Shown here one piece after another: positions 13,001 to 24,917 of a DNA stretch of 64,000 bases. This DNA comes from Allodiplogaster sudhausi (Eukaryota > Nematoda > Chromadorea > Rhabditida > Diplogasteridae). Both the position numbers and the translations under genes were made by a program. The stretch is from contig CALZFC010000058.1 in assembly GCA_945643635.1 (NCBI GenBank), positions 558,001 through 622,000 on the forward strand. Reading direction: 5' to 3'. A model generated the notes under the pieces. That model did no database searches and was not told the origin of the DNA. It saw only the letters and a list, made by a program, of their open reading frames with translations. The first letter of the stretch is position 1; every line of letters begins with the position of its first letter.

Positions 13001-15049
13001 GCCCCCTGGCACTTCTGCCTCTGATCTTCCCCCTCCTGGCATCGTTGGAGGAGAGGAGAAGAAGCGGAAGGAGAACACGAAGAAGCAGAAGAGGAGCGAG
13101 ATGAGTGTCATGGACAGGATCAAGGTTCGAGAGGCTCATCTCTTTTTTTTTTACTTTTATCGCAAGTTCCGCTCCATTTGAACATTGACTTTTTCCTTAG
13201 AACACATATATTTTGCATAGAACTGTGATTTGAGAAGAAATCAACGAATATGGGCGTGACTTATGACAACCATTTTCTGGGATACGCGAATAAAATTATC
13301 CGTTTCTTAATCTAAGATTACCTTTCTGCAGTTACCATTGGTTTCTGCAGATGTCCTACTGATTTCTTGAGGCAAATCCTTTTTCTCGGCTCTAAAGTTT
13401 CTCACTCTCACTCTTTCTCTCTTTTCCAGTTGCCAACTGCTAACTGTGCCGGTCCTGCTTCTTTTGCTCCCCTCGAAGACAAGTATAATTACAGGGACCA
13501 GAAAGCGGAAGACGAGGGCGAAGGTTCTTTTTCTCTTTTCCTTTTTTTTGTTATTCACAAAGCTGTTGAAATCGGTACAAAAAAATTATATATTATAAGT
13601 AATACTTGCCCACTATTATTTTAAAAAAACCAGCGATTCGTGTTGAGGAGGACCCCAACTGGCGATCACAGCGGGAAAAAGCGGAGACATCCAGTCAATG
13701 GCCCTTTCTCTCATTGGAAACAACGCTCTGGTCGCGGCGCAGAAAAGGAACGCGGCAGGCGCTGCGGAGGAGGAGACAACCAAGAAGAAGAAGAGGATCA
13801 GGGCACCCAAGGTCAAGGGGCCACAGGTTACACACATTTTTCTTTTTATATTTCATTTTAAGCTTGTTATTCCGCAGTCAGATTAACCTATTGTGAAAGG
13901 TTTTTTTGCTAATTGTTGTGTCGAATGCATTTTTAAAGCCCCATCGATAAATAGTTTAAAGTTAGTGATCAACGCTTTTTGTTAGAGAATTGAATAATTG
14001 AAAGCAAGATGATGTTACATTAAAGTAAATGTTGACGACATCAGAGAGATTGAATGCATTTCAGTTGCACTCAGAAGCTCAGCTGGCAGCGGCAGCGAAG
14101 GCAGGCGAGATGAGCGATGCTCTCCTGGCTGCGCAGACCAACTCGGAAGATGCCACTCTCTCCAGTCAAGAGGGCATCACTATTCGGTACTTGAGAGAGA
14201 GAGAGAGAGAGAGATGGGAAAACATGATAGGATTCTGATTGAAGCTTGACCTCGATTACAAATGAAAAGAAGCGTTGGTTGTTTGAGAGGAAACGACGCT
14301 CGCCATCTGCTGATGACCAAGTTGATGAGGACGAATCGGTCGAGTGTCCTTCTTCTCAAGAATATGGTGACTCCGGATGACATTGACGAGTTCCTCGAAG
14401 ATGAGATCAAGGAGGAGTGCGGCAAGTATGGATCGGTCGATGAGGTGGGAGACCTTTCATGTCAATTCCCTCCGGCTAAGCACCTGACATGACTTATTTC
14501 ATACATGAAATGCCGTTTTGGTGCGTATTATTAATAAGAATAGCAAGGCACAAATTGTTTGAGGTAGTGATTGCGTCTGACCCAGCAGCCGGGACGGCGA
14601 AAGTGTTTGTCCGCTTCTCGGACCCCCAACAGGCGGACACTGCCCGCCTCGGACTTGACAAGAGATTCTTTGCTGGCCGCTCCATTCAGGTTTGCAAGCT
14701 TTTGATGTTTTTTTTTTAATGAATAGGTTCATCATTGAAAACGGACATAGTGGTTGGAATAGGCTGATATTTTGTCGAAATTAATTAGTCGGGCATGTTA
14801 AAAAAGGATGAAGAGTATTGTTGTAAATCAGAGTTAAAAAGGTACAGACGTTTACAGGCCATCCTGATTTTGGGCCTCCCCGTAGCCCCGCCTTGATATT
14901 GATATCAACTTGGATATGTTACTATACTCACATTACTTTGTGGACTCAAAAACCTCTTCTCCACCCTGTTTCCATTTATTCCCTGATGTCAATTGCAGGC
15001 GACCATCTACGACCAGGTGCTTTTCGAGCACAATGATCTCTCTGGGTAG
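8312..15049 (+). CDS. PUF60: PUF60 / half-pint / rnp-6 poly(U)-binding splicing factor
   Basis: Nuclear factor for 3' splice-site recognition. It has two RRMs and a C-terminal UHM that binds ULM peptides of U2AF65/SF3B1 type. About 19 exons: 8312-~8395, 8446-8546, 8704-8781, 8899-8985, 9064-9222, 9389-9490, 10076-10278, 10420-10513, 10686-10817, 11956-12033, 12143-12229, 12321-12797, 12891-13124, 13430-13523, ~13648-13826, 14065-14186, 14270-14444, 14564-14689 and 14999-15049. RRM1 starts [20 protein letters not shown] and ends [16 protein letters not shown], then GGRNLKVGRP. RRM2 has [20 protein letters not shown] and [11 protein letters not shown]. The UHM has [20 protein letters not shown] and the RXF-type motif [10 protein letters not shown], ending LFEHNDLSG. 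Exons 12321-13124 add a proline-rich linker absent from vertebrate PUF60, giving about 880 residues against about 560 in human. The splice at exon 1-2 and the start of the 13648 exon are ambiguous. Intron 10818-11955 (1.1 kb) holds a CT tract and no exon I can support. Confidence 0.93.
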
Positions 15050-15458
15050 CCGACGATCTTCGGTGGCTATCCATCGACATGCAAACATTTCTTTTCCTCA
15101 CCTATTCAGGCGTTCTTCTTATGTTGTCTATTTATAATCGTTAAATGTTGAATATTTTAATGGTTTTTGTACGGTACATAATGTTTTTCTTGTTATTGAA
15201 ATTCTGCGAATTAAAAACTAAAAGTAGACTGGAGTAGTTAGTATTCACCCTTCTTTCTGTTTGTTGGCCTTTTCACATCCCGATGTTTAAAGAAGATTTA
15301 ATCTTCCTGTTCCTGCCTGAATCAACATTGTTTCTTATTTTTCTTTCTGAAAAGCTTCCGCCGCATCCAGTTCGAATCATGAACTGGTCACCGCTTGGTT
15401 TCACTTTCTCTCTCTATTTCTCTCTCTCTCTCTCTGTCTCTCTCTCTCTATTTCTCTC

Positions 15459-15503
<45 letters not shown>

Positions 15504-16179
15504 CTATCCTCACATTCATTCATATATGCTATCTTATCATTCATCTGCTTTGCCTGGCCATTACATTTTTGTTCTTTTTTTCTTCTTCAAAGTTTGTATT
15601 TGTCACGAATGGTGTAGAGGAAACTTTTATATTTTACAGCTCCTCTTCATTGATCGTGTAATGGTTGGTTATTCACTGATTTATGACATTCACCTAACGT
15701 GATAAAAAATAAACAATACAGAGTTTCTCTTGTTGTTCCGACTTCGTGAGCTAGGTATTTCATATTGTTCCATAGGATTACATTGAATACATGACGAATG
15801 GGTTGCTGAATAGGAGTGGGTTGGGGTGCTTTCGCTATAGCATCCGGCTTCCAAAAGCTTTGTTTGCTTTGACAATGTTTATATTTATGTCGCACTCATT
15901 GACCAAAGATCTGACCAGATATATACTTGAGACAATCTTGGCTTTGTGAGGAGGGCAACTGAGTGGGAGTGAGGAAGTCTTCCGCGTTGCTAGGCAAATT
16001 GGCCTGCTTCCCTTGTTCACCATTCTCATGGTCAGGCTGCATTGCATTGAGAATCTTGATAACAAAGAAGGAACACTTTCACGTCTCTTTTTCTCTTATT
16101 CGCTCTATCTCCTCTCTGCTTCCCTCCAGGGAAGATTTGGCCTGCTGACCACTCCCATGGCACCACTCGTGGCCACTCC

Positions 16180-16221
<42 letters not shown>

Positions 16222-16412
16222 TGTCTCCTCTCTTTGCTTTCTCTCTCCTGTCTCTGCTTTTTCTCTTTCTTCTCTAGTAGCAATCGATGAAGGGCACAAC
16301 TTTCGAGTAATGCCAGAGCGGTCGGCCAAAACGTGAATAGGTGCAATAGAGACGAGAGATGGGGAGAGAGTGAGCGAGTGAAAAAAGAGGGAAAGGGAAA
16401 GAGAGATTGAGA

Positions 16413-16443
<31 letters not shown>

Positions 16444-16686
16444 CAGAAAAAACAATTGCTAACGATGCTATGAAGAGAAGTATAGATGGAGAGACAGACA
16501 GGGTGAGAAAAGAGTACAGGAAACAGAAGAGACGATGGTTTACTAATGGTAAGCTCCTTCCTTGCTACTCTCATTTTAATGCTATTAGAATAACATTTGG
16601 CGCGGAATCAGAAAAAAAAACTACAGGAACGATGAGCAAGGAAGAGCTACAAGAAAAATGAATTGAAAAATTGGTTGGTAGGAGCT

Positions 16687-16720
<34 letters not shown>

Positions 16721-16721
16721 A

Positions 16722-16768
<47 letters not shown>

Positions 16769-17377
16769 ATGAGAAGAGCGGCAACGAGAGAATGAGAGCT
16801 AGTGAGAGGAGACCCATATTGTTTTGACGAAGAGCGTATGTCACTGACGCTGAGCGGACGCGTTGAGATGAATTGGCCCGTTCTATCTCTTTTTCTAGTC
16901 AAGTTCGCCTGTCCTCGACGTTCGCTTCATATTTTTCACGATATTACCTTTGCTGTCTCATCCTTACATTCTCCATCACATTCTCGCTCTCCCCCCCCCC
17001 CCTTGCCATTAATTCATCTTCCCTCTCTGCTGTTCTCACAGACCGGATCAGCCCTGTCGTTACGGATGTTATATATATTATTATTATTATTAACAAGTTC
17101 TTATACGGAACATTACGGCTTTCCAGCTGCTCTCCTCTCATAAATATTTGCTACTTTTTAAACATTTATGATCAGAGATATTATGTATGTGCATTCATAT
17201 GTTACACCCGCCGCATCGCTTCTATACATATTTATGACTCCAACTTGTTCTTCAAATTCAGCTCGTTATTTTCCATGTTATAAGGGAACGACCATGTGAA
17301 TATTTGTACTTTCAGGCTGTTCTCTCTCATTTGTTCATTCTCTGTCTTCCCCTATCTCTCGCCCTCTCCCTCACCCC

Positions 17378-17428
<51 letters not shown>

Positions 17429-18039
17429 TCTGTAACTCTCGTTCATATTGCTCATTGTTAGCTAGTTCTATTTGGTGTTTTTGTATACATTCGTAGTCCT
17501 GTGCCGAAGTGAGCTGAGGGATTTTGTCATTCATTCATATTTAATCCTCTTTACTTCTAACTAACGTGCTGTATCTTTCTCTCTCTCTCCCTCTCACAAT
17601 CAGCACGTCTCCCTCCTTTTCTCTCTCCTCTTCCTTTTCATTTTATTCCTTTTCTGCATTCACATGCAACGATATGTAGCCGTCCTTTCATGGCTTTGGT
17701 GAAAGAATTGAAAGAAATTGTATTGTTCCCCCGTAATTTCGAAGAAAAAACCCAATTGAACGTGTACAATTTCCCATATTTTCAAGTTTAGGATTCCAAA
17801 ATTGCGTTGTCTGTATTTCTCTTTATCCCTCTCTCTCTCTCTCTCTCCTGCTCTCCTTCGTTCTTCCTTCTCTCTATTTCTCTCTTCTCTTAATCTCTCT
17901 CCTCCATGATTGCCTTGTCCAGACAACAAATTCATCATGCTTGTCGCTTTCAATGAAGGGGTTCGTCCTTGTAGGACACAAGGGCTTCACTCTTTGCTCA
18001 TCTCATTCCCGTCCATCCTCTTAAGCGGGGAGAGAGAGC

Positions 18040-18086
<47 letters not shown>

Positions 18087-18543
18087 GGAGGGAGGGAGCG
18101 AAGAAGAAAAGGGAAAGGATAAATCGCATCTCGTTGCATGTGACTAGAGCCTGACCATAAACATGAGAACGCGAACGATCGAAAGAGTGAGAAAGAGAGA
18201 GAGAAGAAGAAGAGAGAGGGAGAGAAGGAGAGAGAGAAGGAGAGAGAGTGAGAGAGAAAGAGAGAAGAAGAAGAGAGAGAGAGCTGCAATGTCAAGTCAA
18301 ACCGAATCAGATGCTGTTCTGCTGCTTTCACTGGCGATGTCCGATCTGTCCTTTGGCCGTCCTTAAATAGCATCTTGCAGAAAGGGGAAAGAGAGTGGAA
18401 TGTTAATGTGCTGATCCCTTATCTCACCTTCTATCACTATGCCATTTCCTCTCTTCACCGCCAAATGGTGGCCGGTATTCTGACACTTGCTTCGGAATAT
18501 CGAAGATACTGCGATCGTTCGTCTATAATATTTCTTGTGTCGT

Positions 18544-18592
<49 letters not shown>

Positions 18593-19648
18593 CCCTCTCA
18601 CTGTATCTCTGTTCTGTTTAAGTCCCCTCGTTTTTTTTCTTTGATCTGGTGTAGATGAATGTTTTGTCCCTCTTGTTCACTATTTCTATGTCTCTCTCAT
18701 TCTCCAACCTTCTCTCTTTCTCTCCATCTCTCTTTCTCTCATGACGTAGGCAGAGAAAGTGTTTGGTCTGCTTTGCATTCGCCCGGTAGCAGCAAACAAC
18801 GGAAGGATGGTCTGCGCGGTCCTCTTCATTGGCTTCTTCATTCTAGGTGTTCGGGCGAGATTCAGCCTCTCCACCACTTTGCCTTTGTCATAACACGCAC
18901 ATTTTGTGTACGTTTTGTGATCACTATTTTTAATTTCTATCTATTTTTATCGCTCGCTTTCTCTCCTTCTTTCTATCGCTCTCTATTTCTCAGTTGCTCT
19001 TTCTCTCTCTCTTTCCTCTCTCTCTCTCGTTTTCAAACTGTCTACCCTTCTCCCTGTATCCAGCTTTCTCTTTGGACCGCCTTCATGTGTTTTCTTTCGG
19101 ATAGTACTTCAAAATCGCTGTTCTTCGGGCTGTCTACTGATCATGACTCTTAATTTAGCCGTGTCTCACGGCTATCACTATTCCTCTTTTTTCTTTGATG
19201 TACATATAAGAATAGCCAAACGATGTGAATCACAATTTTATTTTTCTGTGATTATTTTTCTAACGATTATTTTATTTCCTTGAACCGTGAGTCATATGTG
19301 TGTAATCAAGAAATCTCTTCTATTGCCTCACCTAACAAAACAGCTTGAAATGCATTCTATCATTATTACAAACGTGTTGTGCATTTTACATCAGAATTTA
19401 TCACATTTCCTTATCCGATTTCCCTCTGCATTATCATCCGCTGAAGTTCACTCGATCAAAACAACCATGATATCATTGCACTCTTCTTCTTTAGCCGTTT
19501 TGTCCATGTCATCCCTATTTCCAGTTCTTCATTCACACATGATTCACACCGCTCACTCACTTAATTCTTTTAATCTGATTGTGAGGATGGGAAAGGCGAG
19601 ATTCATTGTCCGACAGAAAATTGTTAGATCATTATTCTCTCTCTCGCC

Positions 19649-19689
<41 letters not shown>

Positions 19690-19853
19690 ACTCTATTTCT
19701 CGATCTCTCTCCATTTGTTTCACTCTCGATGTATGTATCTCTCTTTGTCTCTCTCTAACCTTGCCCCAGGTCACCCCCGTCTGAGTTACACCCACCCGAT
19801 CCGTGTCCGCTCTTCGAAGTGCGTCACTGGATGTTTCCTCTCTCTCTCTCTCA

Positions 19854-19885
<32 letters not shown>

Positions 19886-20344
19886 TTCTCTCTCTCTTTC
19901 GCTTTATCTCTGCACTCTCTCGCCATGTGACACACTCTCGTGCCCTTGCCGGACTTCTCTTCTATTTTTCAAAGATTTTTTTTCATCAACTCCCGTCATG
20001 AAGAGATTGTCGTCTGTCCTCCGCCCTCTCTCGCCCTCTAATTTTTCCTCTCTCTCCATCATTTATCTTCTCGCCGTTCGCCCGAGGACATATTGCGAAA
20101 TGCACGGTTAACACGCCCATCCCAGAGCGAGGCTTGGGAACACGGGCGTTCGTTTTTAAGAGAAGAAAAAGTGCTCCGAAGTCTATTATCGCCTGTTCCC
20201 TTGTCTGTGTCCTTTGTCGTTCTTATTTGATGCTTTTGAACATTTACTTTCAATGCGAACAACAATACTATTAAATAAACCGTTTAAACTGCCATCGGTA
20301 TTGAGTGTCTCCGATCTCAAATGCTTTACAGAAGACACAAGACA
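15050..20344. other. 5.3-kb gene-free stretch dominated by GA/CT microsatellites
   Basis: No exon chain is visible on either strand. Simple tracts: (CT)n about 15405-15500, 16180-16215, 17380-17425, 18548-18590, 19635-19700 and 19838-19910; (GA)n about 16410-16443, 16687-16770, 18029-18080 and 18185-18285. The long open frames here encode only Ser-Leu or Arg-Glu repeats from these tracts. A poly-C run (16991-17002) and a short ATT run (about 17070-17090) are also present. The 3' UTR of PUF60 should occupy the first few hundred bases. Confidence 0.7.
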
Positions 20345-20463
20345 ATGGCAGACGGCGTTAGCGGCTGCAAATTCTGCGAGATTGTCCGACAGAATCCGGA
20401 GCTGCATCTCAGGACATCGGATCGGGTTGGTGCGATGTTTCTATCTCTCTCCCTCTAACTATC

Positions 20464-20506
<43 letters not shown>

Positions 20507-20648
20507 AATACCTCTATTTCTAGTGCGTGGTGATCAGTGACATCAAGCCGAAGGCCCCTCAACATTTGCTCGTCCTTCCACGTGCGCACATCGGAAAACC
20601 GACAGATCTCACTCCGACAGACATTGATCTGCTCAGGTAGGAGAGGAG

Positions 20649-20679
<31 letters not shown>

Positions 20680-21539
20680 GATTGAGAGAGAGAGAGATTG
20701 AGAGAGAGAGAAAGAGGCAGAAGGAGCGGGAGAATGAGGGAGAGATAATTAGAACGAGCGGGACAGACAAAAAGAAGAGAAGGAATCAGGATGAAATAAG
20801 AAATACGTCGAAAGAGGTAAGGTATGAGCGAAAATATGCCTGTATTGAAAGTGAATAAACATCCTGTTGGAATATCACTTAGATCAGTGTTTCTCGATGA
20901 GCGAAATAGATATAATGAATGTGCACAGAGACATGGAGCGAGTGGGCCGAGAATATCTGCGGTTGCATCTCAAGGACATCGGAGAGGCGGACACTGTCGA
21001 GGTATGGAATTCCATTCCATCTTTGGCTCATACTTCGGAATCCTCTTTGTTATCAGCAGGGAGGGGCTCAACTGGCGGATGTTTCAAGTTAGAAACCACT
21101 GAATGTGAGCATCCGTTATCATAACATTCATTGATGTGCGCGTTTCTATTCATGTAAAAAGTACGACAGAAAATAATGGTAGTGTTAATTCGTGTAAGGA
21201 CATGCTGCGAATCGGTTTCCACTGGCCTCCGATGGTACGAGTCAATCATCTCCATCTTCATCTCATCTATCCTGTCAAGGATGTTCGTTCTTAAACACAT
21301 TTATGCGAAGTTAAAGAATTATTTTAATAACTAGAAAGCGTTAGAGAGATACTGTCATATGTAGAACGCGAGAAGGTGAAATTGTGTGTATGAATGGAAC
21401 TTATTGAATTAATTTTTATCATGTTCAGCTCTCCTTCATGTCGAAGTTGTTGACCTTTCGGCCTGGCAAAGTGTTCCGGCCACTGACGCAGGTCATCGCG
21501 GATCTGGAGAAGAAGAAGAATGGAGAGGAGAAGAAGTGA
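20345..21539 (+). CDS. hint-3: HIT-domain protein, HINT3-like
   Basis: Predicted nucleotide hydrolase or transferase of the histidine-triad superfamily. Five exons in clean phase: 20345-20425, 20524-20636, 20929-21001, 21199-21273 and 21429-21539, coding 150 residues. N-terminal CKFCEIV matches the HINT CxFC start. Then come CVVISDIKPKAPQHLLVLPR (beta strands of the HIT fold), a helix REYLRLHLKDIGEAD, GFHWPPMVRVNHLHLHLIYP with the triad H-x-H-x-H, and a tail FRPLTQVIADLEKKKNGEE. Length and order fit HINT3 (a C-terminal region follows the triad) better than the shorter HINT1. A polyadenylation signal AATAAA lies at 21796-21801. Introns 1 and 2 hold complementary CT and GA tracts. Confidence 0.88.
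20460..20506. repeat. (CT)n tract in intron 1 of the HIT gene
   Basis: Nearly pure CT dinucleotide run just upstream of exon 2. It also forms a long polypyrimidine tract for the exon-2 acceptor. Confidence 0.9.
20648..20716. repeat. (GA)n tract in intron 2 of the HIT gene
   Basis: Starts about a dozen bases after the exon-2 donor. It is GA with a few GATT and GAAA interruptions, complementary to the CT tract in intron 1. Confidence 0.9.
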
Positions 21540-21853
21540 GGGAGACAAGAAGAAGAGCATTCCTCTGAAGAATCAACGACTGCCTCCTTCACTGGGTCAC
21601 TCTTTCTCTTCATTCTATCTTGTCTAGATTGAAACTTCTCGATGTCCTTATTTTCTTTCTCTTCCTACTGCTTATCCCTTTTTATACTCTGCAATACTTA
21701 CTTCTTTTTTTGTTTAACGTGCTACACTGTTTTAATGTTTATCTTCTTTTGGATGATTTTTATACATCCGATCGATTTGTTGTAAATCGATTTAAAATAA
21801 ATTCAATTTAATTTGGCATAAAAAGACTTGCTGATTTCAGAAATTTGTCTGCG

Positions 21854-21919
21854 AATTCGTCGACAGCCTGATTCACAAAATTGAATTTATATTTTTGTGA
21901 ATCAGGCTGTCGACGAATT
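21854..21919. repeat. Perfect inverted repeat, 27-nt arms with 12-nt loop
   Basis: Left arm 21854-21880 begins AATTCGTCGACAGCCTGATT. Right arm 21893-21919 is its exact reverse complement. The spacer is ATTGAATTTA-like AT sequence. It lies about 50 bp after the HIT-gene polyadenylation signal. Confidence 0.95.
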
Positions 21920-22983
21920 TATAAGTGTATAAATATAACCCTAGATCAAAATTAGATGATAGACATAATAATATGCCACGTTAGATTTCGCGTTAGTTGT
22001 ACTTTATGCATACGCATGCTTCATTTTAACTACTGACATTCTCTTCTTTAAGAAACACACTCCAACAATGATGTTTTTTTTCTCTCTCAGTATTTCAGTT
22101 ACTTCCTCCTCTCATAATCGTATTTCTTTTCAATTTAAACTTACATTCGGATGCTTCTTCAAGTGACTGGTATTCAATCGAGAGTCTTGCGAACCTCCCA
22201 TTCTACATAATTTACGTAAATAAATTTTTTTTTCAATATAATGATAAATCATAATTAAACCCTAACTAACGGTGTCTATTAGTTCAGCCTAAAGCATAAA
22301 ACAGAGCCTTCGGAAATCTGCAGTTTGTCATGCAAACAGACATATGTAGATATGTATATGATGAAGTTTCAGACATTTGAGGGCTTTTCAGTTATATGGA
22401 TGTACATATATGTATACGTACTTTTTAGTGATAGCTCTTTAATTATGTCTTGCAATATTCCAAGAATAAGAACCTCTCGTAAATACAGATGAAATCTTTT
22501 AGACATAAAACATTTGTCATGAAGATGACACAAAATTCAACTTTCCGCAATCGGACATCTTCAATGTTTCGCTGGAGACCCTGTGAAATTTATCGTTCTC
22601 ACGCCTCGGTTTTTTTTTGCTGCGAATAACTCAAATGTACAATTATTGTACACCTCCAGCATTTCTTGATTTATAAATGAGTGTTCACCACTAAAAATTG
22701 TTGATTATTTCTAGTTCTGTATCCAAGTGATCGATCGCGTAAAGCAGAAAACTATGTAGCTAACAATCACAATTCCTGGAATACACTCGTTGCAATTCGG
22801 ATTTTTTTCGCAACGCTCAAAGCCCTTTCTCCAAACTTCAGATCCAAATCTGTCCCAGTGCCTCCCCCGTAATCGAGGAGAGAAGTGCTTTGAGTGAGCG
22901 TGGAAGATTACTCGTGTTTCACTCCTTTAGAGCACTTCCTTCTCTCTCAACTCTCCCTATGTCTCTCTCTCTATATCTCTCTT

Positions 22984-23017
<34 letters not shown>

Positions 23018-24710
23018 CCTCGCGTTTAGAAGAACATGGTTGAGCGTTGCACGATGCGTAGGGGGAATCGTTTGGTAAAGGAGCCGGAATGGCCGTTGTC
23101 TATCTGGAGAAGGAAGTAAGGAAGTGTCGTGCTGCAACGGTTCCACTATTCTCACACAAACAACGTGCTCTGAAATGCGCACCGATGACCGTCTGGCCCT
23201 GTGGGAGTTGTAAAAAAAATTACGTGAAAAAACCTGGCATCAAAATGGAACGCTCGGGTAGGCGTGCCCTGTAGGAGTTTCGCTCCGATGCACATTTATT
23301 TGTCTCACTTTCTCTCTTTCTCTTATTATCTCTTACTCACTCCTTCTCTCCCTCCCCCTCACGCTCTCCCTCTCTTTTTCTATAATACTTAATTTCTCTC
23401 TCCCTGTCTCCAAACTTCGCTCCTCCCCCGAGGGCATCCATTTATTAGAAATAGAGGAGCAACAGAAAGTGCTCATAAGCGGCTTGGAGAATGGGAATGG
23501 AGACAATGATGACGTTGGTCTCATTAGGAAGGTCCTTCGTTCTCCACTTCTTTTACTGATGGCAGCCCCTTCCACCTCTCTGGTTGTTCTTCTGACCATG
23601 ACTCCGAGAAGTTTCAAATTTTCTGCGAGACCCAAATCGCATTTTCACATGTATAAAAGAAAACTCTCACCATAGGTATAAGCACATATTTCCACTTTGT
23701 TTTTGCCTTTCCCTCTATATTTTATTTGTCATCACAACAGTAAGTTATGAGTATACATATTTTGCAAATCACAACAACGCCTGTCCTTCCTGAAAGATAC
23801 GCCTACTCTTTTTTCTCTCTGAGAGTGGCTCAATTACCCAACTCGGAACTTGCCATTTGCTTATGCTCTTCGCCTCCTCTACTGTTTTATTTATTTATTT
23901 TTTCTAGTCTAGCGCCTACTACTCAGTCTCCGTTCTTTTTGTCTTACCATTAGTTCCAAAATTTCCTTTAAAAAGGAACGTGAAATGGCTGGCGAGCAAT
24001 GTTCTGGCAGCTGCTTGTCATGGCCACAGCTTATGAAGTAATGAGGCTAGTGGTGGGAACGAAAGAGAAGTCATTAGCATTATGAGGAAGTCTCTTCGTG
24101 GTTCCCTTCTTCAGACTGTCTTCTTGCTTTTCCTTTCCTCCTTTCTTTCTTTCATCCTCGCCATCTCCGTGGAAGATAAGAGCGTGAAATTTTTTCCTCA
24201 TAAATTACCATCCTTATAGGTCGAACTCGTATAAAAACAGCACTATTCGAAAGTTACTTTAGCATAAATGAAGGCTTCTCTCTCATTGTTAGTTCTGCTA
24301 TTTGTTATTGTTGCTTGTGGTTCACTTTTTTCTCCTATCAATAATTAAATTTCTTTTCGAATTCACCTACTTTTTTTACACATTCAGAACAGTATTTAGC
24401 TGCATACTTCAGTACAAACATTGTGCGTGGTTGTTATTCTCATGCACGAAAACAAAATATCCTACTCTCCTCCATAAGGTTGTGATGAAAAATACGAAGA
24501 TACTATTTTTGGTATAATTAATATGTTTTCTCCTGCGCTGCATAATTGAGGGAATTGTAGCTGACAATGAGTTTCCTGAGAACTTGGGAAGTTGATGCTT
24601 GTTTTCATATGTATGTATGTATGTATCTATGTACATACATATAAGTGAAGTTGAATACTACATTGTTACAAATTGGCCTGACAATTGTTATCGTTCTCTT
24701 TCTCATCCTC
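21920..24710. other. Intergenic, no gene seen
   Basis: AT-rich to about 22.85 kb, then mixed sequence with a (CT)n tract at about 22960-23015 and CT-rich DNA at 23305-23420. No phase-consistent exons were found on either strand. Confidence 0.6.
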
Positions 24711-24716
24711 TATAAA
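24711..24716 (+). promoter_or_regulatory. TATA box of the secreted peptide gene
   Basis: TATAAA lies 44 bases before the first in-frame ATG, which implies a very short 5' UTR. The downstream gene has a signal peptide. Confidence 0.6.
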
Positions 24717-24754
24717 GCTACACGGCCGAAGAGCATTCAATTCTTTTCATTCCC

Positions 24755-24880
24755 ATGTCGTGCAGATTAGAAGCGATGGCTGCCTTCTTCTCTTCTCGCC
24801 TCCTTCTTGCTGCCCTTTGCGCACTTACCGTAGTCGACGCTTTCCGATCTTCACGCAATTTCTTGTCAGGAGAGGGAAGG

Positions 24881-24917
<37 letters not shown>

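Noticed and set aside
15370..15390. AGTTCGAATC, like a tRNA B box
   Set aside because: No acceptor stem, D arm or A box in the surrounding 80 bases.
18804..18896. Short frame MVCAVLFIGFFILGVRARFS, signal-peptide-like
   Set aside because: Stops after 28 codons, lies within CT-rich DNA, and no exon continues it.
23089..23274. Frame with CGSCKKN, zinc-finger-like
   Set aside because: A single CxxC without a partner pair, and no family match.
23826..23850. GGCTCAATTACCCAACTCGG, resembling the nematode SL1 spliced leader
   Set aside because: It lacks the exact SL1 sequence, has no GT donor directly after it and no Sm-binding site downstream.
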